This document shows positions 22,801 to 32,136 of a stretch of 64,000 bases of DNA, one piece after another (positions within the stretch are counted from its first letter, which is position 1; each line of letters begins with the position of its first letter). The notes beneath the pieces are model-generated. The model had not been told where the DNA came from. It worked only from the letters and a program-made list of their open reading frames with translations, and did no database searches. A program made the translations under genes and the position numbers. This stretch comes from Dendrolimus kikuchii (taxonomy: Eukaryota; Arthropoda; Insecta; Lepidoptera; Lasiocampidae), in the NCBI GenBank assembly GCA_019925095.2, contig CM034401.1, positions 3,999,838-4,063,837 of the forward strand, written 5' to 3'.

Positions 22801-23946
22801 AATGGTAAACAGGAGCGCCTCACGGCGCACACTTTGGGAACCCCTGCGCTATTGGGATCCGTTCATCCGTCTATTAACAGTATCACAGAATGTCCTGTTC
22901 AATTTTATGGAAATGACGTAATTGAAAACGAACTTATTAGGTATTTCAATTTATGGCTGAATTCAGTTTAGAAATATGTTTTAAATATAAAGAGGTTGAT
23001 TGAAATTTTTCATTGAGATTTTCTATAAAAATAATGCGGACTAATTAGATAATTAGAGCAGGCTTTACTATACTCTTGATTTTTAATTACCTGGACTAAA
23101 AGTACCGCTGCGATCTACCACTTTTATGCTGCAAGCATGGAGCATGGTGTTGTAGTATGGTGATCATTGATAAGTAAGTTGTCGGTTCAACTTGCAACTG
23201 TGAGTTGAATCCTATAGAATTTCTATAGGGTTTCAAAATTCCAAAAATTTGGCCATCCAGCTAGTGGTTGTTCATCAGACGTGGGGAATGACTTTCCAAT
23301 CGGCAGATGACGGCTGACGACAGCTAAACTGTGAACTTGATGTGTAAATCCGCCACTCTGACACTGTCAAAATCATGCCGATAAGGTCCCAAATAAAGAA
23401 GTTGAACTGATCTTGATTAATTTTTTGTGTGTGTTCGACTGGGTCCCTGGATTGTTTAGATTCACAATTGGACCCTGTAGGTGGCGCCGTTGAACTTCTA
23501 TTTAATCAAATATAGTTATTTTAATTTCGAATAATAGAAAGCGCAGTAGTAATATCACAGACAGGGTAATAGTACTAAAACAATTCACCACAATGTTAGG
23601 CAAAGATCATGGTATCGAAATTTTTAAAGATCTGAACTCCTAAACCCCTGGACCGATTTTGGTGAAATTTTTTGTGTTTGAGTGGGTCCCCGGATGGTTT
23701 AGATTCACAATTAGACCTGGTAGGTAGCGCTGTGATCAGGTCTAATATTTTTATATTTTCAGGGCAGGACAACGTCTACCGGGATCGCTAATATAAAACA
23801 ATTTCATTTTATATATATTTTGTTTGTAGGTGCCTGTGATACCTAGTCAAAACTTGAGGCAACTAATGCCAGCCACCAACATGCCAGTCGCGAAAGTCAC
23901 CAAGGAGAAGAACAAGCTTGTGATAGTGCAACAAAAGAAACACTGA
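16892..23946 (+). CDS. cos2: Kinesin-like protein Costa (Cos2/KIF7-like)
   Basis: In flies Cos2 is a microtubule-associated scaffold of the Hedgehog pathway that holds the Gli-type factor Ci with Fused kinase; that role is inferred here. Exons: 16892-17168, 17754-19690, 19778-19996, 22038-22174, 22288-22429, 23830-23946. All junctions are GT..AG and phase-consistent, giving 942 residues. Motor traits: P-loop GQSKTGKT (79-86), DQGIVPRFLTEIF (102-114), a switch I where SSRSH is replaced by NNHTVF (171-176), switch II DLAAYP (202-207), LRDSFGG and CRGIKN near 275. The motor is compact and degenerate, as expected for Cos2/KIF7 rather than a transport kinesin. An acidic Ser-rich stretch lies near 380-400, a Lys/Glu coiled coil at about 515-760, and the C-terminus is VQQKKH. 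It is shorter than fly Cos2 (about 1200). Another divergent kinesin is the main alternative. Confidence 0.88.
20053..21153. mobile_element. Fold-back element with about 190-bp inverted arms
   Basis: Left arm 20053-20243 and right arm 20958-21153 are inverted copies. Shared landmarks are TTTATTTGATTTTT, GATGTCAAGTGTCAATGAG and AGATTAGGCTCCCATAGA in complement. The middle includes a fragment of repeat family T. It lies within cos2 intron 3 (19997-22037) and codes for nothing. Confidence 0.75.
21410..21476 (+). repeat. Family S fragment
   Basis: CCAAATGTCCATAGACTATG and GGTAACTACTTTCATTAGAT match the 3' third of family S. It sits in cos2 intron 3. Confidence 0.5.
22517..22846. mobile_element. 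hAT-type MITE
   Basis: About 330 bp with inverted ends CAGGGGTTTCCAAACTTT and the complement of CACTTTGGGAACCCCTG. Flanking octamers CACTATTC (22509-22516) and CGCTATTG (22847-22854) match at six of eight positions, consistent with a decayed 8-bp hAT target duplication. It lies in cos2 intron 5. Confidence 0.75.
23045..23230 (-). repeat. Dispersed repeat family Q, copy 1
   Basis: Inverted relative of the two units at 52925-53315, sharing TTTTTAATTACCTGGACTAA and GCATGGAGCATGGTG-like segments and a GTGAGTTGAATCCTATAGAA end. It lies in cos2 intron 5. Confidence 0.55.
23390..23795 (+). repeat. Repeat family K, two partial copies
   Basis: GGGTCCCTGGATTGTTTAGA with GGACCCTGTAGGTGGCGCCG (23440-23490), then CTGAACTCCTAAACCCCTGG to CAGGGCAGGACAACGTCTAC (23630-23780) match the unit at 6985-7245. 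They lie just upstream of the last cos2 exon. Confidence 0.55.
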
Positions 23947-24448
23947 TATTTGTATAAATTTTTTATATTGTTGTTTTGTCATTTATTCTTGTATTTTTCG
24001 GCATTATTATTATATAAACATGTTTTTGATGGGAACGTATGATGATAATGCTGATATTAAGCCGAAAATAGACGGCTCATTTCTGTCTTTCAATTTTGTC
24101 ATAAATGAGGTAAGGGACTGTCAACTTATTTGGTATTTCTAAGACTATGGGGTATGTTTAAGGACAATTTTTTTTAAAGTATAAAATGTGTATAAATAAT
24201 TAATAGAAATACAAATAACAACATTCGCAACTTCATAACCTAAAATAAAAACTAGAAAAAATAACGAATCTGAAAAAGCAGTGAAAAAAGTTACTCATAA
24301 AATCTTTTTAACCCTTTAGCTCACTATTAGCACATATGTGTCCGCGATGAGAGTGCAGATCGCGTATGTGCACGTGATCGTTAATTGTGTTGTTGTCTCA
24401 CTCTGTTTATATAGGAGTTGTATGATTTGTATGAAATGGAAAAAATAT

Positions 24449-24769
24449 CTGTGCAGGAACGGAGAAAGAATACAATTTCCTGCGGCCGGGCGGCCTGTCG
24501 TAAGAGGCGACAAAACAACCCACAGCCAGGTGGTAGGGCATTAGCCCGACTGGATGGCTACCACCCCTGGTCTAGAGTATGGCGCCATAACAACCTTGAG
24601 TTGTGTTCCGGCATTAGTGACCAGGTTCCAGTCTCCCTTAAGAGAGCTGCAGCGCATTTGTAGCACCTTTGGTGTTGCAAATGTCTATAGGCGATGGTAA
24701 CTGCTTTCTATCAAGTGGGCCGTCTGCCTGTCTGCTGAACTCCTGCAATAAAAAAAAAATAAAAAAAAA
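24449..24769 (+). mobile_element. SINE-like family S, copy 4
   Basis: Full-length, with CTGTGCAGGAACGGAGAAAG at the start and a long A-rich tail. It lies downstream of cos2. Confidence 0.75.
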
Positions 24770-24779
24770 TGGGTATATT

Positions 24780-25530
24780 TTCTTGGTATATTACGAGATA
24801 GTGATGGTGTTAGTCTTGCGGCTTTTTGGTATATCGATAATCGTCTTAAGGCTTAAAAGTATATAATGTTGTTGTGTATAAATAATTAATAGAAGTACAA
24901 ATAACAAAATTCGCAACTTTATAACCTAAAATAAAAACAAGAAAAAACAACGAATCTGAAAATACAGTAAAAAAATCGCTCATAAAACCTTTTTAACGAT
25001 TAAATCGGAGTTTTTGGCGGGAAGTGAGAGGGGACATTGTGTTGTGCAGTTTTGTTTTCTAAAAATGTGTAAAATTACTCTAAAATGAACAATAGTTTTT
25101 GAGTAGTAATGATGTGTTTTTGTGAGAAATGTGAATTGTATAGCCAATTGTGGCCTTTCGAGTTTTCACAAGAACTCCGTTGAATGGCGTCGATTGTAGC
25201 CTTCAATACAACTGCGCCTGGCTTAAAGGTCTAGATGCCAAGCTATAAACATAAAAAACGATGATGCGTTTGACCTTTATTTGACCTTACTAAATCCTAT
25301 GACGTCATTTACGTCTGGTGAAATGCATATGAATACCGTAGCCATTCAGTTTCAAAATACAAAAGGACCGACATTTTCCTTTTTATGTCATTGTTATGTC
25401 ATACAACATCAACATAAACAAACATTTTATTCGACGTACTCCAGAATAAAATTATGTATATATTATCTCTTCAGACCAATATTTCTTAAATATCTGTAAA
25501 GAGAATACTTACATATGGTCTCTAACTAAA
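24780..25530. other. No gene seen
   Basis: AT-rich. A segment near 24875-24990 repeats the sequence at 24185-24310 (both have AATAACAACATTCGCAACTT-like and AAAAACTAGAAAAAA-like stretches), so this is partly an old direct duplication flanking family S copy 4. Confidence 0.45.
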
Positions 25531-26061
25531 AGTCAAAGAAAAGTGCATTATATAAACGAGCGTCTTCGTAAATGGCGATTGGAACGATGTCGAAACCTTT
25601 TCAAGAGATACGATCCAAAAAATAACCTGTTTACTGATGAGAAGATCATCACGGTGGAAGAAAATTTAACTGGCAAAACAATACACCTTACGCCAGAAGT
25701 TAGAAGGACGTCCAAAATCACATATTAGAAACAATGATTTAAGCATTAAGTGATACTTTATTCGCTGAATAACAGTGGATTTTCCAACAGGACTCTGTAC
25801 CCTCCCATGAAGCTAATTCAATCCAACATTGGTTGCAAGCCAATTTGTCAGACTTTGTTCAGAGCATAGGTTGGCCTTCGTCGAGTTCTGACTTGAATTC
25901 TTTTGGAGTATTCTTTATGAACTGCATTGGAGCTAATGGCATACAAAAAGTTCACCAGAACCTGAATTTATCTCAAGCGAGCCCAAATCAATAAATGGAA
26001 ACTGATTGAAAAGATTAGTACCACCATAGAAGAATGGCCTATATCTTTAAAGCTTAATTAA
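25530..26061 (+). pseudogene. Third mariner/DD37D transposase relic
   Basis: Reads RLRKWRLERCRNLFKRYDPK, then NNLFTDEKIITVEE with the first Asp. A gap and a shift follow, then FQQDSVPSHEANSIQHWLQA, WPSSSSDLNS and finally EEWPISLKLN. It is diverged from the copy at 2632-4075, with stops and deletions. Confidence 0.75.
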
Positions 26062-26064
26062 TTG

Positions 26065-28900
26065 AAAACAAGGATGGCTATTTTAAATAACTTATTTTTA
26101 TATATACATAAATCTAGATGTTATTAGTTATAATTTATGTAAACAATATATGAATATTTAACATTCCTCCAAAAATATTTTAGCTTTACTTTGACTGATG
26201 TCTTAAGAGTTCACATTACGAGTTATAAGAATAAGATGGTTTCTATACTGAAAGCAAACTATTGTGAGTTATAAATTTGTATGTGCCATATATTTATATG
26301 AATTGATTAATAAAATATATCTTTTGACTTATTATTTTGCAAGATGAAATAATAAATAACTTTTAGCAGGTAAACTTGTTTATTTACTTAAACACTTATT
26401 AATAATAATTTAGGACATATTATAATTATAATCTTTTCAAAAATGTTCAGTTTTATCTTTTTCTTTTTTCTGCAGGCTAGCATTTGGTTTTTTCTATACA
26501 TAAAGTTTTCATGTAAACTGCAGTAGATAAGTCATAAAATTCTATGATCAAGCATAACCCTTGCTTATGCAGAAAAGTTGTTGCTAATTTTTTCTGAACC
26601 TGAAAAAAAAAGATATAAAGTGTCTATTTAATTACTTGCATAGTCCTTATTTAACTCATAATGTTTCATATTAGTAACTATGTTACACATCAAAATCATA
26701 TTATTAAGAGATTTACAATCATTAACATATTTGTCACAAATCTTCATATTCCATGAAATCCTTCAAGCCATAGATGTGCTTAATTAATCATTTTTAAGCC
26801 GGCAAGTGAATATATTTAAAACTACTGGAGAGTTTCATATTTTCCGGTAATTTGTTGTATAAGATCAGATCCATAACATACATTAGCAATCAAACACACT
26901 ATCTAACCGCCAGGGCAGTGGTGCAATGTCTGTTCCTTTATTTGTATGTATTTATATGAGATACTTTACTTGTATTATAGATTATTAAGAAAGTAATATA
27001 GGTTGCTGATTTATTGATTGTACCAAATTATCAAATAAGTAATTAATATTATTTTAATCAGTTTCTAATGAATGAGTGAGACATGTAGCTATTTTTCTAT
27101 AAATATGGTGCACATTTTAGATGAATTTTGACTTCAACACAAAGTATACTTACATCAATCATATATTAACTAATAATTAACATTACTGATTTCTTATATG
27201 GATGAAATTTACAGACAGGAATAGTAATATACTACACAGGTTCTAAAAGGAAAGAAGGAAGATCTATGGACGAACATGTTGCATTTAGAAACCTTCAGAA
27301 AACTACTTACATCAGGATTTTAGCTCCTCTTATATCTCCAATATGTACTATAGCTATGTACTCTAATAACATTACATGTTAGGTAGGTTTAGCGTATCAG
27401 CCTTTACAAAATTAACACTCCTATTTGAAGATCCGGCCATGTTTAGAAAGAGAAAATATTTAATACATTTTCATTAATAAAACAGTTCACTTTTTTGTCG
27501 GATGACTTTAGAAGATTTTTCTAAGGACAAAATTAATTGTAATGAATAATATTAGAATTTAGAAATGCTGCATTAACCGCCGATCTAAAGCCTAAATACC
27601 CAATGTTGCCAGGTTGCTAATAGTGAAATTACTAAAATTTGTAATTCTTGTAGGTACACACGTGTGTGTAGGAAAGTAACTCTCAACACATTGACTTAAA
27701 AAAGACCTTATCGAACATCGCCATGATTTTTAAATTGAAAACTTCGGTAGATACTTCTAGGACGGGGAAAATGCACTGAATTCGCACGACCGTCACGCTC
27801 AGATACCAAGTTTTTATATCTGAAGTGCAGTCCTAACGAATGATATTTTTTTTAAAGGTCTGACTACTAATCCCCCCCCCCCCCCCCTCTCAATTGAAAC
27901 TGACAATACAACCTTTTTATTTTAACTGGATTGACAACATCATTGGATAATGAGACTATGTCTAGGTATCAGACATTAAAAATTATAACCCAAATGTGAT
28001 ACCAAATCAAAGTATTTTAGTGGTCGAATGAGCTTTATCTGTAGTAATCGCCGAAAGAATACTTTATTACAAATTAAGAAAAGGAATGACATCGCAATGG
28101 TGTCTAATAGGTAATTTATGCCTGATTATCAATTAATGGTATTCAGTCTAACTGTACATTATTTAGTTTAAGTTATATTATATTGATTTTTCACTAAAGG
28201 TCATTTTAAATAACTTAACGGTAACTTTAGAAAATAATAAATGTTGAACACCAAAATATATAAAATAAATCTACCGATAAAATTGCTAAGCTGGCCACAC
28301 TAAAATGATCACGATGTGTCATAATGAATAATGACAGTAACATTTAAATAGTAGCACAGATTAATATGATTATTTTCTTTTTATAGGCAAAGGAATTAGT
28401 GTAAAGTTGTCCCCAATGACGTCATCGGATATTTTTTTTAAATATCGAATTAAAAAAAAACTAACTCTTAAAACACAAAAATATTCAAATTAGTATCTTA
28501 AAATACCCTATTTTACATAATAAAAATATAAAATCATAGGGTAATTTTTTTTGAACAATCCCCATTCTGGCTTCAGATACATCAATCAAATTGAATCAAT
28601 TCGGTTGAAAGGCAGATAAATGAAGGGCAATGAATGATTCAAATTTGGATCACTTTGGTTGATTCATCCAATTTGAAATAGTTTCATATCGGCTTAAGTC
28701 AATACTAAATTAAATCTAATTTTTTCATTACAATTATGAAAGTTTAATAGTTGCGATATTGAATCTTGTCATTTGGAAGCTTTATTAATAAAAAGTTTGA
28801 AGTTTTTAGTAATAGTGTAATATCATCTGTCTTTTTCATTATAATGTTAATAGTAAGAGATGGTGATATGTTAAAATTTTAAAGTAAGGACTGAATTAGC
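26065..28900. other. Long AT-rich stretch without supported gene
   Basis: No exon with paired splice sites, no long frame and no known repeat landmark was found. A run of 16 C residues lies at 27872-27887. This is the intergenic space between the 3' ends of the two convergent host genes. Confidence 0.5.
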
Positions 28901-29464
28901 CTTCAAGATTAACATCAGGGGTCAAATTCCGCTATTACTGTCTCGGTAATATCGCCGGTCCCTATCTTGTCAACCGAAGGTTTGCCCGATTTCGGAATTC
29001 TGTTAATTCCAGTGGCGTACCCGTGGCACGTCACATTATTTTTATAATTTTTTATAGGTGAAAGCTGGCAAAATAAATGTTTAAAATGTTGGCACTTTAT
29101 CAATATTCATTTTGGCTAACGCCATTTCGGCTAATGGTAATACATTTTCTTTCTACTATTATTCCACTGTGAGGATTTTGTGGATTTAGTAGAATATGAA
29201 TTCTCAATAAATCAATATCTATATTTGCAAGAATGTAGTTTATACAGGTGTTATACAACTGTAGATGCATAATACATACTTAAAAACTAAAATCAAATTT
29301 ACATAAATATTCTAATTCACAAACAAGTAAATTAAGCTTTGGAAACAAATAAGAAAATTATATCAAAAGAAAAAATACATAGTTCGCTAAGCTGTCCCAT
29401 ATAGATAATAACGACATGCACAATTTTTTGACACTTGCAATGCAATCGTACTTTGAAGATATTC

Positions 29465-29600
29465 ATACATACATACATAACTTCACGCCAGTTCCCTTGC
29501 GGGGTAGGCACGAACAACAGAGCGCCATTTAGGCCCATTCTTACACACCTCACTTGCTTCTTTGACATTCATAACTCTTGTCATGCACGCTCGTCTGATC
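29465..29600 (-). mobile_element. RTE-like LINE 3' end with perfect target duplication (R5)
   Basis: A 136-bp 5'-truncated copy with a (TACA)n tail at its low-coordinate end. TGAAGATATTC occurs at 29454-29464 and 29601-29611, a perfect 11-bp duplication. Confidence 0.9.
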
Positions 29601-29835
29601 TGAAGATATTCGCACCATAATATTGAAATAGCAGAATTGGGTCCCTGATTGCTACTTATAATAATTGTGTTCTGAAAATAATATTGATAGTGCAATCATT
29701 GCTTAAGGCGTAAACCAAACAGAGTCGTCAAGGTGCCCGTATATTACGTGACGCGTCCGAACAGTAACACAACACTCCAGATTACTTTAGGACGTTTGAA
29801 CGCTCAAGGTCACGTCCGCGATTTACGATTTAATC

Positions 29836-30086
29836 AGCGCGTTCCATCAGTAGCTCACAACGCCCAGAATGCTCCGTTAGCCGTTCCACAAGGCGTCCGC
29901 GGTTGTGGTCGTGGCGAAAACGTCTCTGATGACATCATCATTTTCGATCACACAACGCTCACAACGACCCACGTGAAGAGGTGGGTCGAATAACTGTGGT
30001 TCCACTTGGGTTTACGATTGTAACATCGGTCAGCAAGTGGAACGGGAAAAAGCGTGGTCGTTGCGAGTCTCTAATGGAACGTAGCC
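29836..30086 (+). mobile_element. MITE family M, copy 2
   Basis: Begins CAGCGCGTTCCATCAGTAGC and ends GTCTCTAATGGAACGTAGCC, so its ends are inverted repeats. The inner GC-rich part (GGTTGTGGTCGTGGCGAAAA) matches copies 1 and 3. Confidence 0.65.
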
Positions 30087-30781
30087 AATGTGCAAACTTC
30101 AATGGACTGTTGTGGAATAAATACTAATTTATTTATATATTATAATATAATACTAGCCATTTGATTTTGCATAATTATAATTAAAAGAAAATCGAGTTGG
30201 TTGTGATTCGAACGTAAGGAAAAAATGGTGTTTCATTTTATTTCGTCCCATTTCAAATAAAATATATATAATTTTGCCTCGTTCGGGTCCATCACATGGA
30301 CTTTCCTTATCCAGATACGTATGTCGTATTAGGTCTTGATATATTATCGTCGATTTACAGATTAATATTTAGAATATTCAAAATCTTAATAATATTGACT
30401 GCAGTTTTAACATGTTACAATGGGCGATATGTACTCGCCTTGCGTCTTGTCTGTGTGGCTTGTGCTTAAATACCTGTTGTAAATATTTTATATGAATAAA
30501 TTATTAAAGACTGCTCTCTTCGGGTTATTTATATGTAGTAATAAAATGCATCACATTTGATTAATAATATTGAAGTTTTATTTCACACGTTTCTTACTCA
30601 AAGCCGCTGCATCACTCGGTCATATGAAAAAGATTTCTTTTTTTTACGAAGTCGGCAACGCATTTTGGAGAAGCTTCTAATGTTGCGAACGTTTATTGAG
30701 TAGGATTCAAACCTTATTGAAACTTGTATTTATCGGGAAATAATTACGCTATTCTTATCCCAGCTAATACTTTTTTTTTGT

Positions 30782-30835
30782 CTGCTAGTAGTTAAACGGT
30801 CCACCTGATGGTAAGTGGTTACTGTCGCTCATGGA
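30782..30835 (-). repeat. Family S 3' fragment, inverted to copy 5
   Basis: GTTAAACGGTCCACCTGATG then GTAAGTGGTTACTGTCGCTC reads as the minus-strand 3' part of family S and directly abuts the plus-strand copy that follows. Confidence 0.5.
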
Positions 30836-30839
30836 TATG

Positions 30840-31139
30840 CACCCGTGCAGGAACAGAGAAAGAATACAATTTCCTGCGGCCGGGCGGCCTGTCGTAAGAG
30901 GCGACAAAACAACCCACAGCCAGGTGGTAGGGCATTTGCCCGACTAGATGGCTACCACCCCTGGTCTAGAGTATGCCGTCATAGCAACCTTGAGTTGTGC
31001 TCCGGCATAAGTGACCAGGTTCTAGTCTCCCTTAAGAGAGCAGCAGCGCCTTTGGTGTTGCAAATGTCCATAGGCGATGGTAACTGCTTTCCATCAAGTG
31101 GGCCGTCTGCCTGTCTGCTAAACTCATGCAATAAAAAAA
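30840..31139 (+). mobile_element. SINE-like family S, copy 5
   Basis: Nearly full-length, from CCGTGCAGGAACAGAGAAAG to CTCATGCAATAAAAAAAA. It lacks a few bases (TTGTAGCACC) before the GTTGCAAATGTCC segment. Confidence 0.75.
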
Positions 31140-31252
31140 ATCATGTGTTAGATTTTGGATTGGGTAATACAGATAAATACACATATTTAATGTCAGATAA
31201 ATTAGATCCGAGACGTTTAGGCGTTTGTAGCAGTTTACGGTCAGCACATAAA

Positions 31253-31817
31253 TAATTTTTTCAACACACTTGCTCATAAAGTGGCTCTATGGTCACCGCA
31301 ATTAGACACAGAATGACACCCATTATCAAACTGTGAGTAAAAAACATTATAACTCACTAGTGAGTTATAGATTTTTTTTAAAATTTTATCGGTTGAGTTG
31401 CTTTGTTCTTAAAAAAGTTTTTATTAAAAAAAAAAGATCGTGTTCTATAGAACAAATAAATTAATGTTCCTATAGCTTGCTCATTTCATGCAACTTCTTA
31501 TTTAAATAGATAATTTTAACTCGTGCGTGTTTAATAAATAAAACTTTCACTCATATATAACTTTTTTTTATCATACATACATACATAACTTCACGCCAGT
31601 TCCCTTGAGGGGTAGGCACGATTTTTTTTATCTACTAAATAAAATGAGTTTTTGTTGTTATTTTATTCACAAGTGTGTTGAAAAACGTCGTATGATACAC
31701 GTGTGTATTGATGATTACCGTCCTCGGCTCTCTTAAGACCCTCGCCTACGGCTCGAGTCTCAATGACGCCTCGGCGGTAATCACCAATGTTACACACTAG
31801 TACCATAATGTACTATT
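31253..31817. mobile_element. MITE-like element P, copy 1 (with LINE-tail insertion)
   Basis: 565 bp, almost identical to 41725-42228. Shared features are TTTTTCAACACACTTG near the left end with its complement at about 31670-31685, a perfect 22-bp palindrome at 31348-31369 (centre CTCACTAGTGAG), and a right end TAATGTACTATT. Copy 1 carries a 49-bp LINE tail at 31573-31621. Confidence 0.7.
31573..31621 (-). mobile_element. 49-bp RTE-like LINE tail inserted in element P (R6)
   Basis: Consists of ATACATACATACATAACTTC and about 30 bp more of the LINE 3' end. TTTTTTTTATC flanks it on both sides (31562-31572 and 31622-31632). The empty site is present in the sister copy near 42034-42043. Confidence 0.9.
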
Positions 31818-32136
31818 ATTTCGAATTACGATAATTTCGTTTTCAATCGCTCCATTGCATCTCTGATATATAATTAAGAAAGAGAATTCATTCCACAGCT
31901 TGACTCGTATGGCATGTTGAACGATGATTGATTCATATTCAAGACAAAGGAACCCAAGTTTACTTTTACATTTTTGTATATAAGAATCGGCCATAAAAGG
32001 GCTGTTAGCTATTGGCTATCATAGAAATGAAAAAACAGTTAAAATAATTTAATGAACATTTTATTTACATTTCACATAAATTCTATAACTTATTGTATTC
32101 GATTTAATTCATTTATATAATATATTCGAGTGGTTA

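Noticed and set aside
29733..29993. 86-codon plus-strand frame
   Set aside because: Most of it is the GC-rich interior of MITE family M, which appears non-coding in the other two copies.
30815..31255. 146-codon Arg-rich frame
   Set aside because: It follows SINE-like family S copy 5; the same shadow frame appears in the other copies with unrelated breaks.
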